NCBI RefSeq assembly: GCF_030812775.1
Contig: NZ_JAUSTI010000027.1
Span: forward strand, 1-59,408
Direction of reading: 5' to 3'
Length of the DNA stretch: 59,408 nucleotides
Source of the DNA: Paenibacillus tundrae
GTDB lineage: Bacteria > Bacillota > Bacilli > Paenibacillales > Paenibacillaceae
Part shown: piece after piece, positions 8,485-18,896 of the stretch
How the letters are laid out: the number at the start of each line of letters is the position of its first letter
Position numbering within the stretch: the first letter of the stretch is position 1
Made by a program: the position numbers and the translations under genes
The notes under the pieces: generated by a model
What the model saw: only the letters and a program-made list of their open reading frames with translations
What the model was told of the DNA's origin: nothing
Databases searched by the model: none

Positions 8485-9417
8485 ATTAAGGAATCCACGA
8501 ACCCGGAAACCGAGCACAGCAATAATATTGTGCTGTTTCCCAAAACGTTGGACTATTACCAGATTCAATTGACGGTGATGCTGGAAAATGAACGGTATGG
8601 TGAAGCCATCTCATTGCTCCGTTTTTTGTTGCAATGTCAGGGACAGGAAGAACGGCATTATGATGAATGGCGAGCTTTGCTTGAATGGCTTCAGGCTGCT
8701 TTTCCTAATTATGGGGAAGAATCTCCAGTCATTGGAGAGGTACGAGAAGAAGAGGAAATCAGCGAAGAGGATATGGCACGTCAGCATGCGAAGTCCAAGC
8801 TGGAGCAGGATGAAGGTTATGCAGATAAGCTGCTTCGGACAGTTATGGAGGAACCACTTTCAGAGCAAACGATGTTAGCACTGGAACAACTCGCCTATCT
8901 TGATCTTCCGGAGATTGACGACGCACTAACGAGCTGGTTGAAGGATAAGTCACTTCATCCATTGCTACAATTCCGTGTATTACAGACTTTGCGGCGCCGC
9001 GGTGCTCATGGTGAAGTCATATTTACCAGAAATGAGGAGCAGGTTGAAGTGGAGATTGACACAGTACCTCTGCGACCAGAAGAGTTTCCGCTTCAGATTG
9101 TTCGTATTCTGGAAAGGGTAGCAGATCAGACGGAGGTTCATGAACCTACGCTATTTTACTTTGCCCAGGAGTTGTGGATACAATTTGTCATGGCGGTGTA
9201 TGGTACTCGTGATTATGCATCCATGCTGGAGGAAAATGATTCCATGACGGACATTTGGGCTGCAGCATTACATATGACTGTTGCGGATAGTTTAAGCGGC
9301 ACACATAATGAAGAAGATACGCGTTCTATGTATGCCGTGACGGGATCTATGCGGTTCCGTTTAGAGCAAGCATATCGTTCGATGAAACAGTTTGTTTCTG
9401 CCGGTTTGGACGGCTAA
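8485..9417 (+). CDS. Helical-repeat (TPR-like) protein with apparent ATT start
   Basis: About 311 residues, mostly amphipathic helices, rich in Glu, Leu and Gln. The N-terminus (LDYYQIQLTVMLENERYGEAISLLRFLL) looks like a tetratricopeptide-type hairpin, and an acidic linker sits near residues 75-95. No catalytic motif is seen and the function is unknown; a position just upstream of trigger factor suggests a role in protein handling, which is only inference. Start choice: the first ATG/GTG/TTG in frame is GTG 8530, which has no ribosome binding site. ATT at 8485 lies 5 bases after a perfect GAGGAGGTG, and the frame is blocked by TGA at 8455, with no ATG, GTG or TTG between. I therefore take ATT as the start. 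If wrong, the gene is 8530-9417 (295 residues). Confidence 0.72.
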   Translation: MKESTNPETEHSNNIVLFPKTLDYYQIQLTVMLENERYGEAISLLRFLLQCQGQEERHYDEWRALLEWLQAAFPNYGEESPVIGEVREEEEISEEDMARQHAKSKLEQDEGYADKLLRTVMEEPLSEQTMLALEQLAYLDLPEIDDALTSWLKDKSLHPLLQFRVLQTLRRRGAHGEVIFTRNEEQVEVEIDTVPLRPEEFPLQIVRILERVADQTEVHEPTLFYFAQELWIQFVMAVYGTRDYASMLEENDSMTDIWAAALHMTVADSLSGTHNEEDTRSMYAVTGSMRFRLEQAYRSMKQFVSAGLDG

Positions 9418-9462
9418 AAAGGGCGGGAAACGTTTTCCTCAAACGGCATCAAGGGATTCCCC

Positions 9463-9491
9463 TTGAAAAAGAATGTAATCTTGTTTATACT
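9463..9491 (+). promoter_or_regulatory. Sigma-A promoter of tig
   Basis: TTGAAA (9463-9468), 17 bases, TATACT (9486-9491), 65 bases before the trigger factor start. Confidence 0.8.
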
Positions 9492-9555
9492 AAAATGGTT
9501 ATTTTGTACGTGATCGCCTACGTGAACATGTGAATTTTGGAGGGGAAAGTATACA

Positions 9556-10896
9556 ATGAAAGCAACTTGGGAAAAGATAGAGAAGAACCTTGGGGTTCTT
9601 GAAGTTGAAGTGGGTGCAGATCGTGTAACTGAAGCACTCGACAAAGCTTTTAATAAAGTAGTTAAACAAGCGAATGTACCTGGATTCCGTAAAGGTAAAG
9701 TACCACGTCCAATCTTTGAAGCTCGTTTTGGTGTGGAAAGCTTGTATCAAGAAGCAATTGACATCTTGCTTCCTGAAGCATACACAGAAGCTATCGATCA
9801 AACGGATATCTTCCCAGTTGATCGTCCTGATGTAGATATTGAGCAATTCGCTAAAGGACAAGCATTCAAGTTCAAAGCGAAAGTAACAGTTAAACCAGAA
9901 GTTACACTGGGCGACTACAAAGGTATTGAAGTTGCTGTAGCTAAAGGTGAAGTTACAGAGCAAGAAGTAACAGAAGAGCTTGAGCGTCTCCAACAACGTC
10001 ACGCAGAACTTACTGTAGTTGACGAAGGTGCTGCTCAAAACGGCGATGTTGCCGTAATCGACTTCGACGGTTCTGTTGATGGTGTACCTTTCGAAGGTGG
10101 ACAAGCAGAGCGTTATTCCTTGGAACTGGGTTCCAACACATTCATCCCAGGATTTGAAGAGCAAGTTGTGGGTCTGTCCACAGGCGACTTCAAAGACGTT
10201 GAAGTAACTTTCCCAGAGAGCTACCATGCAGCTGAACTGGCTGGCAAACAAGCGGTATTCAAAGTGAAAGTACACGAAATCAAACGCAAACAGCTTCCAG
10301 AATTGGATGATGAGTTTGCTAAAGATGTGAGCGAATTCGATACACTTGAAGAATACAAAGCTGATCTTAAAACACAATTGGAATCCCGCAAAGCGGATGA
10401 GTTCAAAGGTGCACAAGAAAACGCAGTTGTAGAAAAAGTGGCTGAAAACGCTGAAGTGGACATCCCTTCTGCAATGGTTGATAGCGAAGTACAGAACATG
10501 ATGCGCGATTTCGACAACCGTCTTCGCAACCAAGGTATGAACCTTGAAATGTTCCTGAGCTTCTCCGGTCAGACTCAAGCTGATCTGAGAGCACAAATGC
10601 AAGAAGATGCTTCTAAACGTGTTCGCAACAACCTGGTTCTCGAAGCTGTAGGTAAAGCGGAAAACATCGAAGTATCTGACGAAGAAGTGAATCAAGAACT
10701 CGAGAAAATGGCTGAATCTTACAAACGTCCAGTTGAAGAGATTCGTGGTATTCTCGAAGGTAATGGTTCCCTCGACAGCCTTCGTGATGAAGTTAAATTG
10801 CGCAAAACGATTGATGTTCTCGTTGAGAACAGCACAGTGGTTGAGCCAGTTGAAGCTCCAGCTGAAGAAGCTGCTGCAGAATCTGCCGAAAAATAA
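9556..10896 (+). CDS. tig: Trigger factor
   Basis: A 446-residue ribosome-bound chaperone and peptidyl-prolyl isomerase that meets nascent chains at the exit tunnel. The N-terminal ribosome-binding domain (about 1-145) carries the signature FRKGKVPRPIFEARFG near residues 43-58, close to the usual GFRxGKxP. An FKBP-type PPIase domain (about 160-245; GDVAVIDFDGSVDG, then LGSNTFIPGFEEQVVG) and the C-terminal helical arm domain follow. The last 18 residues are an acidic Ala/Glu tail. ATG has a GGAGGGG site upstream. Its own promoter and terminator make it a single-gene unit, next to clpP-clpX as in many bacteria. Confidence 0.98.
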   Translation: MKATWEKIEKNLGVLEVEVGADRVTEALDKAFNKVVKQANVPGFRKGKVPRPIFEARFGVESLYQEAIDILLPEAYTEAIDQTDIFPVDRPDVDIEQFAKGQAFKFKAKVTVKPEVTLGDYKGIEVAVAKGEVTEQEVTEELERLQQRHAELTVVDEGAAQNGDVAVIDFDGSVDGVPFEGGQAERYSLELGSNTFIPGFEEQVVGLSTGDFKDVEVTFPESYHAAELAGKQAVFKVKVHEIKRKQLPELDDEFAKDVSEFDTLEEYKADLKTQLESRKADEFKGAQENAVVEKVAENAEVDIPSAMVDSEVQNMMRDFDNRLRNQGMNLEMFLSFSGQTQADLRAQMQEDASKRVRNNLVLEAVGKAENIEVSDEEVNQELEKMAESYKRPVEEIRGILEGNGSLDSLRDEVKLRKTIDVLVENSTVVEPVEAPAEEAAAESAEK

Positions 10897-10930
10897 GACA
10901 AGCTGTTACTAATGAACAGTTGAATAAACG

Positions 10931-10965
10931 ATAAGGCACGTGAGTCATTGCGTGCCTTATTTTTA
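10931..10965 (+). terminator. Terminator of tig
   Basis: AAGGCACG and CGTGCCTT stem, 10-base loop, then ATTTTT, 35 bases past the tig stop. Confidence 0.88.
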
Positions 10966-11179
10966 AATTGCGACATCCATTTTATAGAAAAATGATTAAT
11001 AAACTGGATAGTTAACATATTCATATTGCTTTTATGGCATACTTACCTATGTGCTTAATGCAAATAAAAAATGGTTAAACGGCATAGGATTGCTTCGATT
11101 TGCACATACATAGAAAACATGGTTAAATATGATCAGGTTATAAAGTAAACAAACCTATGCTGTACACGACCTGTGAGAA
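10966..11179 (+). other. AT-rich spacer upstream of the clpP promoter
   Basis: No gene, terminator or clear operator is seen. ATGGTTAAA occurs twice (near 11070 and 11119), flanked by AT-rich DNA. No tandem GGTCAAA heptads of the CtsR type were found. Confidence 0.4.
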
Positions 11180-11208
11180 ATGACATTGGAACAGGAACGT
11201 GATAGAAT
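11180..11208 (+). promoter_or_regulatory. Probable promoter of clpP
   Basis: ATGACA (11180-11185), a 17-base spacer ending in TGA, and TAGAAT (11203-11208) form an extended -10 promoter 62 bases before clpP. Confidence 0.6.
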
Positions 11209-11270
11209 GAATTTGGGTTTGCTTTACAAATAACCTATGTCTAATTACATGTAGAAAAGAGGTTGGTCTC

Positions 11271-11861
11271 ATGAGTCTGGTGCCAATGGTTGTAGAACAA
11301 ACCAATCGAGGCGAGCGGTCTTACGATATATATTCCCGTTTGCTGAAGGATCGCATTATTTTTCTAACCAGTGCGATTGATGACGATGTAGCCAATCTTG
11401 TCATAGCTCAGCTTTTGTTTTTGGCAGCGGACGATCCTGAAAAGGACATCAGCTTGTACATTAACTCACCTGGTGGTTCTGTTACTGCAGGGATGGGTAT
11501 ATACGATACGATGCAATATATCAAGCCGGATGTATCTACCATCTGCGTAGGAATGGCAGCAAGTATGGGTTCGTTATTGCTGACAGCCGGCGCACCTGGC
11601 AAGAGATATGCGCTGACGAACAGTGAAGTAATGATTCATCAGCCGCTCGGCGGCATTCAAGGACAGGCTGCGGATATTAAGATACACGCAGAATGGATTA
11701 TTAAAACACGTCAGAAACTGAATCAAATATACGTCGATCGTACAGGTCAGTCCCTTGAGAAAATTGAGCGGGATACAGACCGTGACTTTTTCATGAGTGC
11801 TGAAGAGGCCAAGACGTACGGCATTATTGACCAGGTGCTCAGTAGACCGATCAATTCCTAA
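11271..11861 (+). CDS. clpP: ATP-dependent Clp protease proteolytic subunit
   Basis: A 196-residue serine peptidase that forms a tetradecameric barrel degrading proteins unfolded by ClpX or other Clp ATPases. The triad is complete: Ser98 in GMAASMGS, His123 in VMIHQPLGG, Asp172 in DRDFFMSAEEA. The oxyanion region NSPGGSVTAGMGIYDTM is intact. Length is the usual 190-200. ATG at 11271 follows a weak AAGAGG site. The stop is 12 bases before the clpX start, so the two are very probably one transcript. In B. subtilis clpP lies elsewhere, so the tig-clpP-clpX order here resembles the proteobacterial and general Firmicute arrangement. No CtsR operator was seen upstream. Confidence 0.98.
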   Translation: MSLVPMVVEQTNRGERSYDIYSRLLKDRIIFLTSAIDDDVANLVIAQLLFLAADDPEKDISLYINSPGGSVTAGMGIYDTMQYIKPDVSTICVGMAASMGSLLLTAGAPGKRYALTNSEVMIHQPLGGIQGQAADIKIHAEWIIKTRQKLNQIYVDRTGQSLEKIERDTDRDFFMSAEEAKTYGIIDQVLSRPINS

Positions 11862-11873
11862 AGGGGTGGTTTC

Positions 11874-13127
<1,254 letters not shown>

Positions 13128-13249
13128 TTTAGGTGGCGTATTCCAGTAAGCTCTGAAATATAGACTTGTCAGTCCTCCACTTTGGCAGAAGACGAATTTG
13201 ATGTCTCTGTCAGGGTGGAGATTTGACGTTGTGGGGAGAGAAATCACTC

Positions 13250-14347
13250 ATGTATTTAAGACAAGATACACGTCCCGTAAAAGTGGGGAACTTAACGATT
13301 GGTGGCAATAATGATGTCATAATCCAGAGTATGTGTACAACGAAAACGGCAGACGTTGAGGCAACCGTGGCAGAGATTCTTCGACTTGAGGAAGCAGGCT
13401 GTCAGGTGGTTCGTGTAACAGTAAATAATGAAGAAGCTGCGGCGGCGATCAAAGAGATCAAGAAACGCATTAATATTCCGCTAGTAGCAGATATTCATTT
13501 TAACTATAAGCTCGCTCTTCTGGCGATCGAGAACGGGATTGATAAAGTACGGATTAATCCGGGGAATATCGGTAAACGTGCGAAAGTCGAAGAGGTTGTA
13601 AAAGCTTGTAAAGCACGTGGAATCCCTATTCGAATTGGGGTAAATGCGGGATCATTAGAGAACCATTTGCTAGATAAGTATGGGTATCCTACGGCTGATG
13701 CTATGGTAGAAAGTGCATTGTATCACATTGGTATTTTGGAAGAACTGGATTTTCATGATATTATCGTTTCCCTCAAGGCATCGGATGTGCCTATGGCCAT
13801 TGAAGCTTATACCAAAGCGGCTCAGGTTATTCAATATCCGTTGCATCTGGGGATTACTGAGGCAGGTACATTGTTCTCGGGTACGATCAAAAGTTCCGCA
13901 GGTATGGGCGCTCTGTTATCCATGGGAATTGGTTCGACAATGAGAATTTCACTGAGTGCAGACCCGGTAGAAGAAATTAAAGTAGCACGTGATTTGCTCA
14001 AAACCTTTGGGCTGATTTCGAATGCAGCGACATTGATTTCCTGCCCAACATGCGGTCGTTTGGATATTGATCTGTTCTCCATCGCTAACGAAGTCGAAGA
14101 GTACATTTCCAAGCTCAAGGTGCCAATCAAGGTATCCGTGCTCGGCTGTGCGGTTAACGGCCCAGGTGAAGCGAAGGAAGCCGATATTGGCATCGCAGGT
14201 GCTAGAGGCGAAGGTCTATTGTTCCGACATGGTAAGATGATTCGTAAAGTGCCGGAAGAAACGATGGTTGAAGAATTGAAAAAAGAAATCGATAAAATTG
14301 TGGAGTCCTATGAAGCTACAGGTGTCATTCCTGGTCGCTCGCACTAA
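13250..14347 (+). CDS. ispG: 4-hydroxy-3-methylbut-2-en-1-yl diphosphate synthase
   Basis: A 365-residue [4Fe-4S] enzyme of the MEP isoprenoid pathway that reductively opens 2-C-methyl-erythritol 2,4-cyclodiphosphate to HMBPP. The N-terminal TIM barrel begins RPVKVGNLTIGG and continues with SMCTTKTADVEAT. The C-terminal cluster-binding module has CPTCGR and LGCAVNGPGEA, giving the three cysteines plus the conserved Glu. Start: an in-frame TTG at 13223 exists, but ATG 13250 has GGGGAGAG upstream and matches the family N-terminus, so I use it. It stands between clpX and lonB, where B. subtilis has no ispG, and ends in its own terminator. Confidence 0.96.
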   Translation: MYLRQDTRPVKVGNLTIGGNNDVIIQSMCTTKTADVEATVAEILRLEEAGCQVVRVTVNNEEAAAAIKEIKKRINIPLVADIHFNYKLALLAIENGIDKVRINPGNIGKRAKVEEVVKACKARGIPIRIGVNAGSLENHLLDKYGYPTADAMVESALYHIGILEELDFHDIIVSLKASDVPMAIEAYTKAAQVIQYPLHLGITEAGTLFSGTIKSSAGMGALLSMGIGSTMRISLSADPVEEIKVARDLLKTFGLISNAATLISCPTCGRLDIDLFSIANEVEEYISKLKVPIKVSVLGCAVNGPGEAKEADIGIAGARGEGLLFRHGKMIRKVPEETMVEELKKEIDKIVESYEATGVIPGRSH

Positions 14348-14418
14348 TTATTTTATACAAAGGTTGTTTTCAGAATCGTTTTTCCGTCTGCAAACTCACC
14401 TTAATATATTACGGAGAA

Positions 14419-14445
14419 AGCCCGTCAGTCATGACGGGCTTTTTG
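14419..14445 (+). terminator. Terminator of ispG
   Basis: AGCCCGTCA and TGACGGGCT stem, GTC-type loop, then TTTTT. Confidence 0.92.
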
Positions 14446-14476
14446 TGTATTTCCCGACAGAAATTCTAAATTCCCC

Positions 14477-14505
14477 GTTTACGTCTCCGCGAAAAGGTCA
14501 TACTA
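14477..14505 (+). promoter_or_regulatory. Sigma-F/sigma-G-like promoter of lonB
   Basis: GGTCATACTA (14496-14505) matches the forespore sigma-F -10 consensus GGnnAnAhTr at every defined base, and its CATACTA part also fits sigma-G (CATnmTA). GTTTA (14477-14481), 14 bases upstream, is one base off the GYATA-type -35. B. subtilis lonB is known to be transcribed in the forespore. No sigma-A pair is apparent in this gap. Confidence 0.65.
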
Positions 14506-14561
14506 CCAAGTATTAGCATGATCACATATGAATAGGAGACAGAACAGGAGGATGTTGAGAC

Positions 14562-16319
14562 ATGGGTGATTTTGGAATGGTCTTCATGTTGATTCAGTTA
14601 TTTTTTGGTGTGGTGATAGGCCTATATTTCTGGAACCTGTTAAGGGGTCAGAAAACGAACCGCAGCGCGGTTGAGCGTGAGTCACGCAAAGAGCTGGAGA
14701 AATTGCGCAAGCTGCGCTCCATCTCGCTAACTAAGCCACTTGCGGAGAAGACTCGTCCAACCACAATTAACGATATTGTTGGGCAAAAAGATGGGCTGCG
14801 TGCACTAAAAGCGGCGTTATGCAGTGCTAATCCGCAGCATGTTATTATTTACGGCCCTCCTGGAGTTGGGAAAACAGCAGCCGCGAGGGTGGTTTTAGAA
14901 GAGGCTAAGAAAAATCCAACTTCTCCGTTTAAACCGGATGCAAAATTCACGGAGCTGGATGCGACAACAGCGCGTTTTGATGAACGAGGTATTGCTGACC
15001 CGTTGATTGGCTCGGTGCATGATCCAATCTATCAGGGTGCAGGAGCAATGGGAGTGGCCGGTATTCCTCAACCTAAGCCTGGAGCTGTAACGAAGGCGCA
15101 TGGTGGAATGCTTTTTATTGATGAGATTGGTGAATTGCATTCTATTCAAATGAATAAACTGTTGAAAGTGCTTGAAGACCGCAAGGTCTTTTTGGAGAGT
15201 GCGTACTATAACTCGGAAGACACGCATACTCCTGCTTATATCCACGATATTTTTCAAAATGGCTTACCGGCCGATTTTCGTCTGGTTGGAGCGACAACCC
15301 GTTCACCTCATGAGCTACCGCCAGCTTTGCGTTCGCGTTGTATGGAAGTGTATTTCCGCTCGTTATTGCCAGAAGAGATTGGAGAAATTGCCAAGGACGC
15401 GGTACAGAAAATTGGGTTTAGCCCTTGTCCGGAGGCTGTGGAGGTAGTTAAGCGGTATGCAACGAATGGTCGTGAGGCGGTTAATATCATACAGTTAGCA
15501 GCGGGACTGGCATTAACTGAAAAGCGTGAAACGCTTCAAGCTTCTGATGTGGAGTGGGTGGCAGGCAGTAGTCAGATTCAACCACGTCCAGATCGTAAGG
15601 TGCCATCGCGGCCACAGGTTGGATTTGTGAATGGGCTGGCGGTGTATGGACCGAATATGGGTACACTCCTCGAAATTGAAGTATCCGCTGTGCCTGTGCA
15701 TAAGGATCAAGGTGTCATTAATATTACAGGCGTTGTGGATGAGGAAGAGATTGGAGGCGGTTCACGCACGCTCCGGCGAAAAAGTATGGCCAGAGGTTCT
15801 GTTGAGAACGTCATTACTGTCCTGAAAGCGATGGGTCTTCGTCCAACGGATTATGACTTGCATATCAACTTTCCGGGAGGCACGCCGATTGATGGCCCGT
15901 CTGCAGGGATCGCGATGGCAACTGCGATTACTTCAGCGATTCAGGGACGTCCTGTTGATCATGAGACGGCGATGACGGGTGAAGTTAGTATTCATGGACG
16001 CGTGAAGCCTATTGGCGGTGTACTGGCTAAAGTGGAGGCGGCTTTTCAGGCAGGAGCGAAGACCGTGATCATTCCTGCGGAGAACTGGCAATCCATTTTT
16101 GAAAATTTGGAGGGCTTACGTGTTGTTGCAGTAGATACGGTTGAAGATGTATTTCGTGAAGTTTTCGCGTGGGTTCCAGATATACAATCATCGGAGCAGG
16201 CACAGCTTGTTGAAGAATCTCCAGTTCCGGCAACCGAGATTTTTCCACCAGCTTCAGCATCATTTTTGCGTGCGGATGTGCCTCGTCCAGGGCAAGTTAC
16301 GGATTCGGGAAGCTGCTAA
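14562..16319 (+). CDS. lonB: Forespore Lon-type protease LonB
   Basis: A 585-residue membrane-tethered Lon-like protease. One hydrophobic segment at the N-terminus (about residues 5-25) anchors it. Next come an AAA+ domain with Walker A GPPGVGKT (98-105) and Walker B GMLFIDEIGEL, and a C-terminal Lon peptidase domain with Ser447 (DGPSAGIAM) and Lys490 (GGVLAKVEA), the Ser-Lys dyad at the same 43-residue spacing as other Lon enzymes. It lacks the large N-terminal substrate domain of LonA, as expected for LonB. AGGAGG lies 10 bases before ATG. A sigma-F-like promoter precedes it, consistent with forespore expression during sporulation. lonA follows immediately. Confidence 0.95.
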   Translation: MGDFGMVFMLIQLFFGVVIGLYFWNLLRGQKTNRSAVERESRKELEKLRKLRSISLTKPLAEKTRPTTINDIVGQKDGLRALKAALCSANPQHVIIYGPPGVGKTAAARVVLEEAKKNPTSPFKPDAKFTELDATTARFDERGIADPLIGSVHDPIYQGAGAMGVAGIPQPKPGAVTKAHGGMLFIDEIGELHSIQMNKLLKVLEDRKVFLESAYYNSEDTHTPAYIHDIFQNGLPADFRLVGATTRSPHELPPALRSRCMEVYFRSLLPEEIGEIAKDAVQKIGFSPCPEAVEVVKRYATNGREAVNIIQLAAGLALTEKRETLQASDVEWVAGSSQIQPRPDRKVPSRPQVGFVNGLAVYGPNMGTLLEIEVSAVPVHKDQGVINITGVVDEEEIGGGSRTLRRKSMARGSVENVITVLKAMGLRPTDYDLHINFPGGTPIDGPSAGIAMATAITSAIQGRPVDHETAMTGEVSIHGRVKPIGGVLAKVEAAFQAGAKTVIIPAENWQSIFENLEGLRVVAVDTVEDVFREVFAWVPDIQSSEQAQLVEESPVPATEIFPPASASFLRADVPRPGQVTDSGSC

Positions 16320-16340
16320 GCGCTTCCCTTCATTGGTTTT
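16307..16340 (+). terminator. Possible weak terminator at the end of lonB
   Basis: GGGAAGC (16307-16313) and GCTTCCC (16322-16328) pair across the lonB stop codon, but the T-run comes only about 8 bases later. It may reduce read-through into lonA. Confidence 0.35.
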
Positions 16341-16362
16341 TTATGTGAACATTTGATAGAAT
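16333..16362 (+). promoter_or_regulatory. Sigma-A promoter of lonA
   Basis: TTGGTT (16333-16338), 18 bases, TAGAAT (16357-16362). Transcription would begin near 16369, downstream of an in-frame ATG at 16364, which supports ATG 16406 as the real lonA start. Confidence 0.65.
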
Positions 16363-16405
16363 AATGAATGACTACAACCTGAGAGCCATTGGAGGTGCGA
16401 AAGCG

Positions 16406-18745
16406 ATGGGACCGAGCAAAGCGAAAGGTCGTCGTTTTCCTTTACTGCCTTTAAGAGGACTTCTCGTCTACCCGAGTATGGTACTGCATCTCGATGTGGG
16501 CCGGGAGAAATCGGTCAAGGCTTTAGAAAAAGCGATGGTAGAGGAACATTTGATTCTCCTATGTTCTCAAGCCGAAGTAAATATTGAGGAACCAACACAA
16601 GAAGATATTTTCAGAATCGGAACCGTGGCCAAGGTCAGACAGATGCTGAAGCTTCCTAACGGTACGATTCGTGTACTCGTAGAAGGCTTGGAACGGGCTG
16701 AAATCATTGAATATATGGACAACGAGGAATATTACGAGGTGCTGGCGCAGGAGCTGCCTGAGGAGGAGAATAACCATCCAGAGACGGATGCTCTGATGCG
16801 GACTGTTCTCAACCAGTTTGAAAATTATATTAATCTGTCCAAAAAAGTGACACCCGAGACACTGGCAGCCGTGTCTGATATTGAAGAGCCTGGTCGGTTG
16901 GCTGATGTCATTACGAGTCATTTGTCTCTGAAGATTAAGGATAAGCAGGAGATCCTAGAGACGGTGGACGTACGTGAACGCTTGGAGAAACTTCTCGATA
17001 TTCTTAATAATGAACGTGAAGTGCTGGAGCTTGAACGCAAAATCAGTCAACGTGTGAAAAAGCAGATGGAGAAAACCCAGAAGGAATATTATCTGCGTGA
17101 GCAAATGAAGGCGATTCAGAAAGAACTAGGTGAAAAAGAAGGCCGCGCGGGTGAAGTCGAAGAACTTCGCAATCAGATGGAGGCTCTTGATCTGCCTGAG
17201 AAAGTGAAGGAAAAGGTAGAAAAAGAAATTGATCGCTTAGAGAAAATGCCTGCAAGCTCTGCTGAGGGTGGAGTGATCCGTAACTATGTGGATTGGCTGC
17301 TGGCTCTACCATGGAGCCAGATGACTGAGGATGACCTCGATATTCAAAAGGCTGAGGATGTCCTGAACGCCGATCACTATGGTTTGGAAAAGCCTAAAGA
17401 ACGTGTGCTTGAATACCTGGCTGTGCAAAAGCTTGTGAAAAAGCTCAAAGGGCCGATTCTATGCCTTGTTGGGCCGCCAGGGGTAGGTAAAACATCCCTT
17501 GCTCGTTCGATTGCCAGATCGCTGGGACGAGAGTTCGTTCGAATCTCACTTGGTGGTGTACGGGATGAAGCTGAGATTCGTGGACATCGCCGGACGTATG
17601 TTGGGGCAATGCCAGGACGTATTATTCAAGGGATGAAGACAGCAGGGTCGCTTAATCCCGTGTTCCTGCTGGACGAGATTGACAAAATGGCCTCTGACTT
17701 CCGTGGAGATCCTTCCGCAGCATTGCTAGAGGTGCTTGACCCAGAACAAAACAATACGTTTAGTGATCATTTTGTAGAATTGCCGTTTGACTTATCTAAC
17801 GTCATGTTTATTACAACGGCTAATACCGTACACAGTATCCCTCGTCCGCTTCTAGATCGGATGGAAATGCTGAATATTCCTGGATACACGGAGCTGGAGA
17901 AGCTGCAGATTGCCAAAAACTATCTGTTGCCGAAGCAGAAGCAAGATCATGGTCTGCAGGAGGATCAGTTGAATGTAGGAGACGACAGCTTACTTCGTGT
18001 CATTCGTGAATATACACGTGAATCCGGTGTACGGAATCTGGAGCAACAGATGGCATCCTTATGCCGGAAGGCAGCTAAGAATATCGTATCTGGAGTAGAA
18101 GGTCAGATTAATATTTCAGCAGATGAAGTGAAAGATTATCTTGGCCCAGGCAAGTTCCGCTATGGAATGGCTGAACTGGAAGATCAGATCGGTACAGTAA
18201 CTGGACTCGCATGGACTGAGGTAGGCGGGGATACCCTTGTTATTGAAGTAACCGTTGTGCCTGGATCAGGCAAACTAACGCTGACAGGTAAATTGGGCGA
18301 TGTCATGAAGGAATCGGCTCAGGCAGCCTTCAGTTATACTCGCTCCAAAGCGGCTCAACTGGGGATTGCATCGGACTTCCATGAGAAAAATGACATTCAC
18401 ATCCATGTACCGGAAGGGGCTATTCCGAAGGATGGTCCATCTGCCGGGATCACAATGGCAACGGCATTGATCTCTGCACTCACGAACAAACATGTATCGA
18501 AAGACATTGCCATGACTGGAGAGATTACACTCCGTGGTCGTGTATTGCCAATTGGTGGTCTGAAGGAGAAATCACTCGCAGCTCACCGTGCAGGCTACAA
18601 AAAAATATTATTGCCCAAAGATAATGAGAGGGACTTACGAGACATTCCAGACAGCATCAAGGAAGATGTGGAATTTGTCCCGGTTGCCCATATGGATCAG
18701 GTGTTAGAGCACGCACTTGTAGAGCAGGCAGGAATTCACCTGTAA
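16406..18745 (+). CDS. lon: ATP-dependent protease La (LonA)
   Basis: A 779-residue soluble homohexameric protease that degrades misfolded and regulatory proteins. An N-terminal LAN substrate domain (FPLLPLRGLLVYPSMV onward), a coiled-coil region (about 190-260), an AAA+ domain (Walker A GPPGVGKTS near 355, Walker B FLLDEIDKM) and the peptidase domain with Ser679 (KDGPSAGITM) and Lys722 (GGLKEKSLAAH) are all present. Start: ATG 16364 is in frame, but ATG 16406 has GGAGG 10 bases upstream and lies behind the apparent promoter. With that start the catalytic residues fall at the same numbers as in E. coli Lon. It is tandem with lonB, as in B. subtilis, but under a separate promoter. Confidence 0.97.
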   Translation: MGPSKAKGRRFPLLPLRGLLVYPSMVLHLDVGREKSVKALEKAMVEEHLILLCSQAEVNIEEPTQEDIFRIGTVAKVRQMLKLPNGTIRVLVEGLERAEIIEYMDNEEYYEVLAQELPEEENNHPETDALMRTVLNQFENYINLSKKVTPETLAAVSDIEEPGRLADVITSHLSLKIKDKQEILETVDVRERLEKLLDILNNEREVLELERKISQRVKKQMEKTQKEYYLREQMKAIQKELGEKEGRAGEVEELRNQMEALDLPEKVKEKVEKEIDRLEKMPASSAEGGVIRNYVDWLLALPWSQMTEDDLDIQKAEDVLNADHYGLEKPKERVLEYLAVQKLVKKLKGPILCLVGPPGVGKTSLARSIARSLGREFVRISLGGVRDEAEIRGHRRTYVGAMPGRIIQGMKTAGSLNPVFLLDEIDKMASDFRGDPSAALLEVLDPEQNNTFSDHFVELPFDLSNVMFITTANTVHSIPRPLLDRMEMLNIPGYTELEKLQIAKNYLLPKQKQDHGLQEDQLNVGDDSLLRVIREYTRESGVRNLEQQMASLCRKAAKNIVSGVEGQINISADEVKDYLGPGKFRYGMAELEDQIGTVTGLAWTEVGGDTLVIEVTVVPGSGKLTLTGKLGDVMKESAQAAFSYTRSKAAQLGIASDFHEKNDIHIHVPEGAIPKDGPSAGITMATALISALTNKHVSKDIAMTGEITLRGRVLPIGGLKEKSLAAHRAGYKKILLPKDNERDLRDIPDSIKEDVEFVPVAHMDQVLEHALVEQAGIHL

Positions 18746-18775
18746 TCCTAATATCTAAGGGAGCGTATGAAGAAT

Positions 18776-18820
18776 AAACCGTTTTGCGGAGGCTTCGGCG
18801 TCCGCATGAACGGTTTTTTT
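18776..18820 (+). terminator. Terminator of lonA
   Basis: Outer stem AAACCGTT/AACGGTTT and inner stem TGCGGA/TCCGCA, then a seven-T run. Confidence 0.88.
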
Positions 18821-18896
18821 GGTATGATAGAACAACAAACCATGGCATAATACCTTCAGTACGTTCTACAGGAGATCAAGAGAGGAAAGATATATC

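Noticed and set aside
8387..8572. 61-codon frame upstream of the helical-repeat gene
   Set aside because: Poor ribosome site, odd composition, and it overlaps the better-supported ATT-started gene by 88 bases.
10966..11270. CtsR heptad operator before clpP
   Set aside because: No tandem GGTCAAA-type heptads were found; only an isolated, repeated ATGGTTAAA.
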